Shown: one piece after another, positions 14,672 through 27,818 of the stretch
Position numbering within the stretch: the first letter of the stretch is position 1
Layout: every line of letters starts with the position of its first letter
Assembly: GCA_949358305.1 (NCBI GenBank)
Contig: OX442316.1
Location: 8,990,001 to 9,054,000, forward strand
Direction: 5' to 3'
Length of the DNA stretch: 64,000 nucleotides
Source of the DNA: Strigamia acuminata
Lineage: Eukaryota; Arthropoda; Chilopoda; Geophilomorpha; Linotaeniidae
Made by a program: the position numbers and the translations under genes
Notes under the pieces: model-generated
Told to the model about the DNA's origin: nothing
The model's database searches: none
What the model saw: only the letters and a program-made list of their open reading frames with translations

Positions 14672-15103
14672 GTCAAGCTTGCAACAAGAGTTAGTTGAAT
14701 TACAATAAGTCCATCAGATTGATCACACAGTGTAGGCTTTATTTTAAATAGATAAGATCAAATCCAAAATAAAGTTTGAAGGGTTTTGTCAAGTTTTGCA
14801 TCAAGTGATTTGAATATGTAAACAAAATAACACGCGCGTGCGTATTTTATGTTATAGACGATAAATTATTTGATAATACAGTTCCTTATCTCCATTTTTT
14901 GATGGCTATGCATAGATAGCTTTAGATGCCATTTTGGCGTAAAGAAACTTGTGAAAGGTATCAAATAGCGCATTCTGTGAGCATAAAATAGCTTTCTCCT
15001 GGGAGACATACAAAAGGCCTTTAACCTTAAAACTGGCTTTCAAAGGCCTAAACATGTATGATAAGAAGATTAAAGGCCGCGCTCAAAATGTTAGGCGTTA
15101 CTC

Positions 15104-15479
15104 AATATTTCGACGGAATATTTTACTTTAAAAATAAGTTAACTAAATAATACAAATAAAATTCACGACATGACTTTACAAGTCAGAATTATAAATAAGC
15201 CTAATGGCCAAAACAAATCATTAATACTCAAAAAAACAAAATTTCTAAATTCAGTCACCATTTGATGTCGCTTATTAATATTTCGACGGAATATTTTACT
15301 TTAAAAATAAGTTAACTAAATAATACAAATAAAATTCACGACATGACTTTACAAGTCAGAATTATAAATAAGCCTAATGGCCAAAACAAATCATTTCATA
15401 AAAAAACACAGAAATTTGCCTCGTAATACTCAAGAAAACAAAATTTCTAAATTCAGTCACTATTTGATGTCGCTTATTA
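15104..15479. repeat. Two-copy tandem duplication, about 173 bp offset
   Basis: A segment starting AATATTTCGACGG and ending CGCTTATTA occurs at 15104-15276 and again at 15277-15479. The copies are nearly identical over the first 120 bp; the second carries about 30 extra bases near 15396-15424. There is no coding frame. It looks like a recent local duplication inside the bib intron. Confidence 0.85.
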
Positions 15480-18400
15480 TATTATATTATTATGAGTTAA
15501 ACGATCTTCGGCCTTAATTAAAGACGACGTTTTCTTTTAATCCCAAGATTTCGTTTCTGTCCATTCCGCAGTTTCAATATTTCACAAAAAGTATCAGGTA
15601 CTTGAATTCGAGGCCACCATTCCCAGATCAGCTGAATTAAAACCTCAAGCTTGGAAATTTGAACCTGATGGTGACACATGAAACACATCACACCATACGA
15701 ACAAAATCCGTTTTGTTGTCCAACTGATGAAAAGAAATGCATCTGTCATCCTTTTTAAACCTAAACGTGATTTATTGTTGTCTATTTTAACAAAACAAGA
15801 TTAACACACCGTTCACCCGACCTTTAATTCATTCGCTATTATTTTCCTCAAAGTACAAAAAAATATATTACTTATTTATTATTTTTTCTTGTTGTCACTT
15901 GTCACTGCCCATCAAAATGCCATTCATCAAATTGAAAAATAAAAAATGCCCCCTCCCAAAAAAAAACCCCTCGATTAAATGTTTTGTATAAAATAACCTT
16001 CAAAAACTGCCCGAACCTGTTTATGACGTGTGTAATTACAAATGTACATTTTTTTTATTGAAAATACACATCTTGATATCAATTGAGCATCCACATCTCC
16101 CAGCAGTCAAGAAAGAAAAAAAGCTTTTCAATCGTGAAGGAATTTTGCAATCTGTTTCCAAATATTCAATCACACGCACAAAGAATATAATAAAAAAAAT
16201 TGGAGACGTATTGGCTCAAAATACCTTCACTTCTACTATTGTTACTGTCGAAAAACTGAAAGGGACATACAATTCATTCACTCACTGAGCATATTTTTCA
16301 AAATCATTTCAAACACCATTTTTTGTCAATAAAAAAAAGCCCATAGTTTATTGCCATTATTTTCAGTTCCTTCATACAACGCGAAACATTGGTGAAAAGA
16401 AAATCGTTATCCATTCCGTTTGAAAAATTGAAGTCACTAGCAACTAACCTAGTTTCTGCCCAATTTCTTGCCGGCTTAATGACCGTGTAATTATTAAAAA
16501 CAACACTCGTTCAGACCACGCTGTCTTCCGGTTTGTAATTAATTCTCAGAGGCGACTTCCCTGGTCCCCAGCACAGTAATTTGGGCAGAAATTCTCTCAA
16601 AACAGCTTGAAAACTATTTAAAAGCATAGAAACCCCTGTTATTGTGTCTCCTATCTCTTCTGTGTAGTTTCATTTGGAATTAAATGTCCCTCTGCCATAA
16701 ACGCGAGACACTTCTCAATGTAAAATGCTGAATAATGATCACCTTGGTTGAACCCATGTCACAATGTTCATTAATCTTAAGTTTTAAAGAAAAGAATGCG
16801 CTTTAAGAGAAAATTGCTTCCAAACTTGTGGATTTTTATATGCAAATATTGCATTAATAATTTACGGATCCAATTACGTATACAAATAAATTGCTAACCA
16901 CACTGACTTATTCTCTATACTAGAAAAATACACAAGACTCGTTCTTCATGTTCACTGCCGAAAGAATTGTGTTCTATCAAAAAATACGAGCAGCTTTTAA
17001 AGCTGACAACGGATACTTTGCGAAACTCAATTTTTTCTGATGGCTTTTTCATTGCAATTTACGAGGACAAATTATGAATTTACTCATTCCGAGATTGGTC
17101 AATTTCAGCAAGTTTCTTCGTATACCCTAACGAGATTTACTCGATTTAAAAAAAAAATGTGTGCATTTCCAAGTCCTTCATTAAGAAACCATCTCAGATT
17201 CGCAAAATGTGTGGGTTGTTGTGTTGTGTGACCTATCGTGACTAGATGAGCAACAGAAACTCCTAGTTCCCACGAGAAATCGCAGGAAAAATACTTTGGA
17301 GTTCGTATAATCAAGCCAATCTCCTGTGTAACACTTAATTGAATAGATTGTTAATTTGTTGTACTCTACTTGTAGCTAGGATAAATTAACATGGAACGTT
17401 AGCCTTTGTTCTGTACACCAATGGTGTTTATCCACAATGTGAGAACATTTCTTTTCAATAACTGAGCTTGTCTAGACAGTCTTGTCTTGGTGATGCACAA
17501 TTAATATCCTTCACAGCCCACGCCTCCTTCTATGTGGGTATATGGCGGCAAACAAGGTCATCTGCATTTCATCTCTTTCATTATACACGAAGAACTTTTG
17601 TGTTGGTAGTGCTAAGAGTTTTCTGCTTTTTTTTCTGGCAGTGCTAGTGTTTTTTATAGGGGAAAGAAACTCTTGTTTTACTTCATACTCGAGTTCTTTT
17701 GAGATCTTGTAAATTAGCACAAAACTTGAAGCCACCTGAGACGAGCAGTCAACTCGAAGCAGTTTGCATTTTCGTTGGCAGTGCAGATATGCACGCAACT
17801 ATTAGTAAGCAGCAATTTACTTAACTTATTCCAAATCTTAAAGTATGGCTCCAGTCTGCCTGACGACTGGGGGAAAAAATAAAAATATGCAGACATAACT
17901 ATATGACAAAAACTACGGTAATAAAAAAAAATTACTGATAAATCCTTGGATTTAAATTTAGAAACACAACTTTTTTAAAACTTTAAAATTATTGTACTTT
18001 AAAATGTATGGTAAACACATGATAGTTGTTTTTTTTTTCAGCAAGATATAAAAAGTTGTTTTTGCTGAATTCAAATTGCATAAATTATGTATTTATAACG
18101 GAAAAGAAAATCACAAACAAATAAAATTTTTCTTCCAAAATTTCAGAATTTATGGATCTTAGGCAATAAACAAGTCTTTACCGATACAGGTGCCGTTCCC
18201 GTATATACCATCTCTAGGTTGTTGTAGTCGACAACTTGAGACGAAATAAAATCAAAATGGCGCTCAATTGTTGTTGTTGGTAATAATCATCATTACTCGT
18301 CCTCTCCTTTAACTAACAGTAGAATATAAATAGATGTAAATGAAACCGATTAAATAACATCCTCACCACTATTCCCACGCACTTACCGAGATGACCTTTA

Positions 18401-20439
18401 CTATTATTAAGCAAATTGGCTTTCATGTACAGATTGAAGACAAAACCGAAAGACATGCCGAAAGAACACATTAATTTTCACCGCCATGTTGTTCAAGCTA
18501 CAGAGTTTTGCCACTAGGACTCATAAAGTCGCACAGATGGTTTCCATGGTTTCCATGATTTCCATCCAACAGTTTACACTGCGATTTACCGAAGTAAATA
18601 AACCTCTCCCCAAAATTGTTTGTTCGGAGATTTATGATCATTCATAAACCTAAACCAAAGAAATATATACGTTCACTTTTTTCATTTTCTGAAGAAACAA
18701 ATATGTCTTTAAAAAAAATAAAACTCGAGTACAATTAGACTTAAAAAGACAATGATGAATTTTTAACAAATGATTTCTTAGCTAATTAAATACATTCACA
18801 GCAGCGACTGCATAAATAAATTAGTTGTTGTTTTTTTTAAACAAGAAAAAACGCTTAGGGTTGTTTATACATTTGGACAACCCGAAACGAAGGGTAAAAA
18901 AAAATTAAATCGCATGTTAGTGGCAGCAGCTGCAGTTCAAGAATGCGATAGCAGCATACCAGTGTAAAACGAGGGGCATTTTTTGTGACGAGTAGCCAAG
19001 GGGGGCGACAGGTGGTGTGGATGCCTGGTAGATTGCCATTCATGCCAACAGGGGCGGAAAACTGTTGTGCGTGTGAGTGAGCAACAATATTTTAAAGCTC
19101 TATTGGATTAGGAGTGCACATGATAGAGATTAAAGATAAATTTGACAAAAATACACACGTCTCATGGAGAAAAATGTCGTTAATATTGCACTAAATTATT
19201 GTAGCCATAACTTTAAAATGATACCCTGTATAGGTGGTCATAGAACCATATAATACGTCGACAAATAAATTTCGGTGTGGAGAAAAAAGTATTGTTTGTC
19301 ACATTAAGGTGCCAAACGAGTCAATAAAAGTGTTTACCATTTCCACTGTCATTCATCTTTGTTCCAAGTGATTACTTCTAATTGGTTTGTGCCTTGAGGC
19401 ATAAAGATAAACAAATTATTAACAACAGTTAGAGTTGGTTCATTAGCTACTGAACAAATCGTTTTCACTTTGCAATTCTCATTAAAAATAACATTTGAAC
19501 ATTTTTCATTTCAAGTAGCTCGAAAAAATGGTTTCCGAAAACTAAACTGTTGTCTAAATGATCTTTATCTTTGCGGAACATTGAAAAGAATTTAATCCGA
19601 CGACAATATCCGTTACATTTATTATACATTTGTCATTAAATCGCAATTTAGTTCGATGCATTCTTGTAAGAATGACCTTTATACTTGCAAAAATATTCAA
19701 AAGCTAATACAGTATTCATATAAAGTCATGCTTTGGAAGTTCGAGCTAAATCTGTGGTTCAAAGTATAAAAATTACAAATTATAATGCGAGTGAAATAAA
19801 ATAGTTATAAATGGGATTAGAAGGCAACGCTCCGACGTCTTACAACATCTGCTGAAAGGTATTTTTTTATTAAAGAAATAAAACCAGAAACCATTACAGT
19901 TAGAACAGACTGAAAGGTAGCCTTTTTTTAATGTTTAAAACTGAATCCAGCTTGATCTAATATTTTTCAATAAAACTTACAAAATGTATGTTTTTATTAC
20001 TATATTTTTTATCTTTAGGCAGTGAAAACATTCCGTGCTCAGATATTCATCCAAAATCAACAACATAAGAAAAAGTTTAGAAATAATCCTTACTCATTCA
20101 CTTTTTTCGATTATTTTTACATATTTTCGTAGAGAAGAGGGTGTATGGAGATAGAAAAATGCATTTTTGAGTGCCCCATTGACTTAGTAGATATGGAACA
20201 TTTCCAGCTGAGTTCCTGTTAATGTCATCTTGTCAAAGGATAATAATGGCACTTCCGCTTGTTTACAAACAAAGAAGTTTAAGCTTAAGGTCGAAGAAAG
20301 GCATGAATCGATAAAAAGATTTGACTCGAGGAAAACTTCATGCTTATAGGCTATATAGCGAACTTTTGAATAATAATACCAAATTTTTAACTTGCAAACT
20401 GCAAAATCTTATTATCGCTACCGGTAGCCATTAAGGGCT

Positions 20440-20481
20440 GTTTTTGTTTTTGTTTTTGTTGTTGTTGTTGTTGTTGTTGTT
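20440..20481. repeat. TTTTTG/GTT microsatellite
   Basis: A compound tract: TTTTTG units followed by about eight GTT triplets. Confidence 0.85.
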
Positions 20482-21070
20482 CTTATTTATTTTTAGACCT
20501 AACGATTCGTTTCGTAAATTCGTTCACAATTCCAAATAGTGCTTTTCAATTTTTATTTATCCGCTGTACAGTTTTGGCAAAATGCCTTCCAGCAACTTAT
20601 ATTACTCCGGTCCCAAAGTGGTCAAAAAATGAATTCCTCGCCACTCTTCTTCTTATTACAAAGAAAATGAGATTCTGACCGGTAGCTCAGCTGGAATTTG
20701 TTCGAATTGAGCCATGTGATGAGAAAACGTTTTGTTATTTCAAAGTAATGGCATTTTTACCTAATCGACTCAAAAGCCTTATAAAAACAAAGTTATGCAT
20801 TTTTTATTTCTCAAACGAATGGAAAATAAGGAAAAACCTTCTCCTTGGGGATGTAAAAAGAAATGTAAAATAAAAATAGATATACCAGGAAATATCAAAC
20901 ATTAAATATATAAATGTTTATACACAGTTAAAATTCTTTCAACAACGCTAAAATGTAGAATTTTATTAATTTTTTTATTCCACAAATTTAAAAATACTAA
21001 ATTGTAAAAGATTTATAATACTACCAAAAAGTATTAATAAAACCAATCATATAACCAGGCTTTGCTAACT

Positions 21071-21143
21071 GCCCGGCTAGCTCAGTCGGTAGAGCACGAG
21101 ACTCTTAATCTCGGGGTCGTGGGTTCGAGCCCCACGTTGGGCG
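21071..21143 (+). tRNA. tRNA-Lys(CTT), copy 1
   Basis: 73-nt cloverleaf. The A box TAGCTCAGTCGGTAGAGC and B box GGTTCGAGCC are intact, the anticodon loop ACTCTTAAT gives CTT (Lys), and the acceptor stem pairs GCCCGGC with GTTGGGC (two G-T pairs), followed by discriminator G. There is no intron. A T-run terminator begins about 6 bp downstream. It lies in the first intron of the bib-like gene, on the opposite strand. Confidence 0.97.
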
Positions 21144-21473
21144 AATATTTTTTTTTTTTAATTTTAAATGGTAAAAAAAGCAAAACTTAATTTTCTCTTT
21201 TCCTTCGATAAAAAAATTTAATTAAATTATTTACTGGATCATTTTTAATTCCGTTTTTAATTTTCTAACAACCTTGCCAAATTTTTCTTTAAAAAAAAAA
21301 CTGTAATAATGAATTTTTTTTTCTGTATTGTCAATGATTTTTTCAACAAAAAAACTGTAACAAAACATCGATATGCTTTCTGATATTTTCAAACTTCCAA
21401 CTTTGTCCCCCAAAAAAATAAGAAATATAAAAAACCTAAGAAGAAACCTAATACTTGAAGCTAAGTACTCGCA

Positions 21474-21546
21474 GCCCGGCTAGCTCAGTCGGTAGAGCAC
21501 GAGACTCTTAATCTCGGGGTCGTGGGTTCGAGCCCCACGTTGGGCG
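21474..21546 (+). tRNA. tRNA-Lys(CTT), copy 2
   Basis: Identical over 73 nt to the copy 403 bp upstream, while the flanks are unrelated apart from a T-run terminator that starts about 7 bp downstream. This fits an old duplication kept uniform by selection or conversion, or independent insertion of tRNA genes. Confidence 0.97.
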
Positions 21547-24500
21547 ATTAATTTTTTTTTCTCCCTTTTCCCGTCTGTGGACTTCGTTCATCCACAAACA
21601 ACCACAACGTGAATTTACAGCAATAAATATTGTTACACGAATTTGTAATGTCGGTGAATATTTTTTTTTTATGTTGTTAATTAATATTTAAAAATATTTT
21701 TGTGCACATTTTCACAAGTAAATAAATAAATAAAATATAAGCTTTCGTCTAAAACGTGAAACTTTTAATCCAACAGTTCGAGTCATGAATTCTAATTTAT
21801 TTCTGCTCATCCTTTTCATTTATTTACTTGCATCGAGTTCATTAAAAATACATATAAATTCCTTTGATTCATTCCGATTTATAAATTTAATATGATAACA
21901 TTGGACCCACCCTCAACCACAATACACATCGCGAATTTTAAATTAGCAAACAATTCCAAAATAAAAATTAATTGCCTAAAATACGAACAAACATCCATTA
22001 TTAGTCTTACATTTGGGATTCAACCCTCAAAACGAAAGAAAATATTTATTTTAAATTTATACTCGTAATATTAATTTTAAAGTTGTTTACTCCAGCTTTT
22101 TCCGAATAAAACATTTTGTTTACTGCTGTATTGGTGAATAAACTGAATAAACATACAGATTTGAAAGAAACTCAGTCAATAGGTTTAAACTTATATATAG
22201 AAGCACTAATGGGCAGGAAGTTTTAAATTGGACACCGTTGTTGAGACTTACAAAAAGACTTCCTCAATGAAAAAATCGGGTTTCCATGCAAACTTAGTTT
22301 GGATCCAATAAATAATTGAATTCTATTTGGACAAAAGCGTTGACTTTTGACTTCCAACATCAAATTAGACGTCTTCTTCTTTACAATTTAATAAGGTTTT
22401 AGGTACTATAACATTTCCTTCAGTTACCGAATACGATTGACATTATACTAGAAGAAGAAAAAAAATTTTAAAAGAAATTTTTTTTTTCAGATTAGAAAAA
22501 AAAGAAGAAAAATTATCGAAAACTCAATGATAAAGAACGAACCGCCATTCCTCACTCAAAAGACCACCAGACTAGAAATGGAATAAATTTGAAAATAAAC
22601 CTCGAAAAAAAACACAAAACACAAAATAATGACTGTAATTAATCGCAATACTCAGAGCATGCTCATTTTGGTGGGCCCTTTATTTCCATTAGATTTGATT
22701 ATTTTTTTTACTCATTCAAACTAAAAAATCTAATTGGCCGTCCCTAAAATTTGCCGTAGACATCTGCCTATCTGAAAGGCGTACCTGCAAGATGTCTAGT
22801 TGACAAGCAAGCACGTGAAAATATAATTACAGGTAAAATTAATTAATGTTGCCACGGAAAATTGACCACAGGACTTAAATTATTTGTTAAAATGTAGATT
22901 TAGCATCTTTAATTAATCTTTCTAAAATATTCCAATGCTCCAAGAGTGACTAACCACATAGTGCACTGCACACAACTCTCATTAGACAACCCCTGATGCT
23001 TAGGAACAATATGTAATTATAGTGTGTTGGCAACTGCAACACCGCACCTCTCCCATACTCATATAAGGCTATTTACACTGAATCGTTCACTCAAGTGCCG
23101 CGTGCAGAATGTTAAATGTCTCCACACGATAACAAAGATTTAGAGCCTGCACGTCTCGTGATGAGGAACGATTGAAAAGCTCTGGAGAAAATGGACAACA
23201 GGCCATCAAACGACTTGCCACCTCGTATGACACAATACATGTATGGAGAAGTGAATGAATTATTGATGACTCCAACACTGACATTTGACTTCATAAGAAA
23301 CACAACCGCTTGCCATTAAATAAAATGCCAACCGGTTTGTTTGGCTCTTAAAGTTTTAAACTAAAGCCACATAAACCCGTTTATGAGCGCCATACTTAAA
23401 AAAAAAAAGACGAAATTTCCGTTTTCAACTTTGGCTTATGTTCCTGTAATTCTAAAATTCTATTTCCATTTATCTGCAAAATTATTCGAGAAATATAGTT
23501 GCATATTCACGAAATGGATTTTCCAATTGTCTCTTCAAGCAATTAAACGGTGGACAGTGCTCACGCGAGACAGCTGAGGCCCAAAGGCAAATTGAGTAAT
23601 CATTAGAGTTGCAGGGTAACTACCACCATGACTTTTAGGGTCACTGCCGCTGTTTGGTGGTCATTTGGCTGCGTGAAAGACAGGTCTTGAACTGGTTGCT
23701 AAGCAACGGCTAACTTTTCTTCATTCTATTAACCCGCTGAAATAATATTCATTTTATTAATGCCGTAATAGATCTGTGCATTTTACAGATTTCAATTAGA
23801 CTCAACAGCAAAATCTGTCCTCGCGCAATTATTTAACCCTTTCATAGTCTATTGAATAACAAAGATAATAAACACCCCATTTGCAATTTATTTCGAATCT
23901 AAAACCGTTTTATTATTAACTGCTAAAGCGTAATTGCCTCGACAGCTGGTCTGCATTCATTTCACACAATGTTTCATTAAATTAAGCAACTTGTTACTTT
24001 CAAAATAATACATTCTGCATTTTTCTTTCCCTTTATTTGACAACTAAAAATATCTACGTCTTTATGTATCTTTTAACTACGAAACAAAAATGCTAGAACG
24101 CAACATTTCTTCCCTCTACGGTAATTTCTTTCAATTTTTTTCTTCCTTATTTTCTTGAACACTGTAATTTGTTCGCTTGCATCAAACAACAATTGTACAA
24201 AAAAAAAACCAACCAAAATTTTTTCTTTTTAGATAAAATAAAAGAACTCTAAAGATTTTTCCTTTTTTCATGCACTGCTGCGTGTATTTTGATTCTCATT
24301 TAGTTAAACAATAATATTTTGGCGAGTAATTCATGTTAATTAAATGTAAACATTGTAATTTCGTAATTATTTCTATAAATTATGAACGCAACTAAATTTA
24401 TTATATCCAATGTGCCTATTTTAAACTCGCTCTTTTCATTCCATATGCTACCCTTTAATAATTGCTCAGTCTGAAATAAAACCGAATCGTTAATTAATAT

Positions 24501-27318
24501 TTTAAATTTATTATGCACAATTAAATGTAAGATGTTCGCTTTTCAGCATTCATTAATAAGTATACGGAGTATTTCGTACCCAAATGGAATAAATAACTGG
24601 TGCCGAGACCATATCTAAACATCCCTTAGGCGAAAGGAAATTTTCTGCACCTTTGAAGCGCACAAATTGCCACTTGATTACTGACTTAGTGGCCATCATC
24701 AATTTGATTTATGACATCGAGCAAGCAACAACCATAACAATAAATATTGCGAGAGATAGTTTTATCTTAATGCAAATTCACCTTTAAAAAAAAGGCTTAC
24801 ACGGGTTCCAGCCGCCAACGACTTTAACATGATATTTCTTTTTGTTGACAATACTTTAATGTCGATCTAAATTCAAATGTAATACGAAAATGAAGCAAGT
24901 CGAATCTTTTCTAACCTGAGTGAGTAGTGCCTTAGAACTTGCCTATCATTGACATCTCTATCGATCTGTGCCAAGTACAATCTCTTCATCAATAGCCCTC
25001 ACCGTGTTTGCTAGAAAAGGCTTTCCCGAAAGCCTCACACCAGATCATTACCAGCGTTCGCTATGTGTCCAAACTTCCTCCCAAACGCTTGTGCAAAGAC
25101 AATTCTGTCGGTTTGATCTCTATTGACATATCCAATAGACACAAAAGCAAGGTTTGCAAAAATAGTAGAGAAACACACGAGCAAGTGGAGATAAGTCTTA
25201 GTCCTTGTTTCTTCTTGCGCTTATATTCTTTGGCTAAAGTCAATGCTCCATTAGGACCATTTCCGAAGGAATGTTGAGATTAAAGTCTTAGTCGACAAGA
25301 GCATCACAATTTCTGTCAGTACACTTTAATTTGATGTTACAAGAGGGTTTCAGCAATTAGATGATGCTGTTTAACATGCTACTACAAATTGGCCCCTGCA
25401 CTTGGAATTTTTAAGTAAATAGGATTAAATGCTACAAGTATATGTTTGGCATTGTTAGTGGCAATCCAGCAGACTGAGAAAAAGCGCTTTTTTCTTCAAG
25501 AAGCACTAACCATGCAGGCTCACAACTTGGTTTTATAGATAACTCGTGTGTGATATCAGAGAATTGTATGAGAGAAAATTGAAAAGAATTGGGAATAAGG
25601 GAATACCCTTCAACAGACGGCCAACAGCCAATAGGAGCAGGCACTTCCCTCGAGGAATTCAGGAGTGACATGTCGTTTTTAGGTGGATCTGGGAATGGAG
25701 AGATGGGCACTTTACTCGCTTTGGTTCCCCTTCTTCACATCCTTTTCCAGGGCTTTTTCTCATTGAAAATCTCGAAATGTATTCACTGAAATGTATACCA
25801 CTAATACTATAGTTGGTTCGTGTTTAAAGGGAATTGTAAATGGAGGCTTTAGAAACTGCTTTAAATATAAATGACAAGCAAAAACATTGCCTACGAAAAT
25901 CATCAGTACAATTCGAGAATTTCCATAAACAAAAAATTTATAATAAAAATAAACAGACCGACCGTGACCATAGCTATAAAAAAAAAATTTAGAGGGAGAC
26001 AATCGCCATTAGACCGGAAGTGACCTTATGATCCAAACTGGGGTCCCACACCATGCATAGAAAATCGAGTGTCCAAAATCATCGTCAAAATGGTTTTTGA
26101 ATGGTAATTTGTAGAAAATGACGGAATTTTTTTCTTCAAATTTGAATCCAACAAGGACAAAGGAGGATAAAATTTACAAGGACAATAACACTTCACAAAG
26201 AGGGAGTGTCCCTCCCAAAGGAGGACTTCTGGTCAACCTAACATGAACTAAACATGAACTAAACAGCTATAAAACCCTTCATCCGCAATTGATCATGCCT
26301 TGGATTAACATCAGACGAAGATTGGTTTAGGCAATAAGCCATTTATGTTGCATGATTCATGCAATGTTGATTGAATGTTTGCAGTGAAGCACGCCAATTA
26401 CACCTGCGATTTATTGATTGGGCTGGAAACGAGAGCCTGCATCGCTGAATTAACCGATTTCTCCTCACCCGCCACACAGCCTACCTCTCCAAATCACAAC
26501 TGATCGATAAACCAAGGTTTGGTAACGGCTCAGATCCTAACCGCAACGATGAATCACACGCTGTTTGAAAACTTGTCAGTAAATCTTCTACCGAACTGCG
26601 CAAAGTACTATATAAATGTCATCTTTGAGCTGATAACTTACACGATTTTCAGGTTACAAACTTAATTTAATTCTGAATTATCTGCTCCATATAAAAAAGT
26701 TTTATTCTCTTTCATAAAAAAATATTAAATCTTAAGTTCAAGTGGATATAAAAGATGAAATATTGAGATTTTTCCCTCATAAAATTCGATTTGTTTTTGT
26801 AAAGTGAGCTCAGGAAGCTACGTTTCCATTTTTAATGACTTCCTGTGAATTGCTCTAGATTTAATGGCAATGGCCTAATTGCGGATCATGTTCTGCACTG
26901 TATTTTTCTGCAAATGGATCCTAACTCTTGCCCCAATAAAGTATTTACCTAATTTAATTAAACAAACACATATCGTCCGAAATGATAGCAAAGCAGCCTC
27001 ATTCTATTCCATAAGTTGCACATCCATACAATCCATACACGTGCGAATAAAATAGAAAACTAAAGTTTGCCTAAGAGCTTGAATAGATAATATTATTAGA
27101 TTGCTACATGGCATGATAATAGGATAACTGACAGAATTCCTTTCTCTCTTTCCCTCCGTTTAATAACACCATTACCATCTCCAATACGCGAAAAAGAACG
27201 TGCGTGGAGATAAATAGCGTTCCCCCGACTTTACATGCTCAAATTTAACAAGATAGCTGGAAACAAACTTTGTAATGTTATTTTTTTTTTTAAAAAGAAA
27301 AAAGAAAAGAAAACTTAC
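21547..27318 (-). other. First intron of the bib-like gene, proximal part
   Basis: No gene supported. Frames at 25008-25277 (+) and 25432-25710 (-) overlap a slightly GC-richer stretch, but they lack domains, signal sequences or splice-site logic. Confidence 0.55.
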
Positions 27319-27818
27319 CCAAAAAGTAGCGCACAACCCGCAATAGCTCCTCCACACTGCGCAGTTATGTATAACAACGCTCCAAGTGGCGACACTTTGC
27401 GGGTGATGAGCATAGCGACAGTTACTGCTGGGTTTACATGACTGCCGGAGATCTGGCCGAAACAGTGCGTCAGCGTGGCCATGGCAAAGCCGCATGTGAG
27501 ACTCACACTTCCCGGTGTTGGTTCATATCTTGGCCAGGGCACATGAGCTCCACATATAAGAAAAACGCAGAAGAAAGTTGCTAGACACTCGGAAATGACC
27601 GCTCTCCAGAACTCGACCGATCTGATCTCCTCTTTCATCGTCTTGCGTTTTTCTTCCATGTGCACGTGTCGTAAGCTGTCCAACTTCTGAAAAAACTGAA
27701 CCCAATGTGCATCAGCGGTCGGCGATGCCATAATCACCTCTCCGTCCGGAGTCGCCACCGTGAAGCCCGACGCCGAGCGCAAAAGGCGGCTGGTTGGCGG
27801 GATCGCTTGTGTTGGCAT
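27319..27818 (-). CDS. bib: Big brain-like MIP channel, first coding exon
   Basis: N-terminal exon of an aquaporin-family (MIP) membrane channel resembling arthropod Big brain, a cation-permeable MIP protein that acts with Notch-Delta signalling in neurogenesis. The exon encodes residues 1-166 plus two bases: a cytosolic N-terminus of about 68 residues, TM1 containing the motif ISECLA (its Glu is conserved in fly Big brain and implicated in channel behaviour), then the first half-helix NPA box (SHVNPAV, NPA at 129-131), and TM3 with ITAQCGG. The start is the ATG at 27818; an in-frame TAA lies at about 27878-27880 and no other ATG lies between. The donor GTAAGT follows position 27319 and leaves phase 2, which joins in frame to the exon at 3528. 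The family call is firm; orthology to bib rests on the N-terminal and TM1 similarity recalled from the fly protein. Confidence 0.9.

Larger units (their letters stand above)
3529..21070 (-). other. First intron of the bib-like gene, distal part
   Basis: Most of a 23.8-kb intron. It is AT-rich with many poly-A and poly-T runs. Seen inside: a CTTT microsatellite (5638-5680), a TTTA microsatellite (9717-9743), a tandem duplication (15104-15479), a GTT tract (20440-20481), a perfect 9-bp inverted repeat (6121-6146) and a pair of TGAGGTCA sites (14652-14671). Open frames of 60-124 codons have biased, low-complexity composition and no recognisable domain. A regulatory role is plausible for a neurogenic gene but not shown. 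Confidence 0.6.

Noticed and set aside
18537-18566. Triple TTTCCATG phrase
   Set aside because: Three short imperfect copies only; no structure or context to support a site.
25008-25710. Overlapping 89-aa (+) and 92-aa (-) frames
   Set aside because: No recognisable domain on either strand and no splice or poly(A) signals; probably a locally less AT-rich intron stretch.
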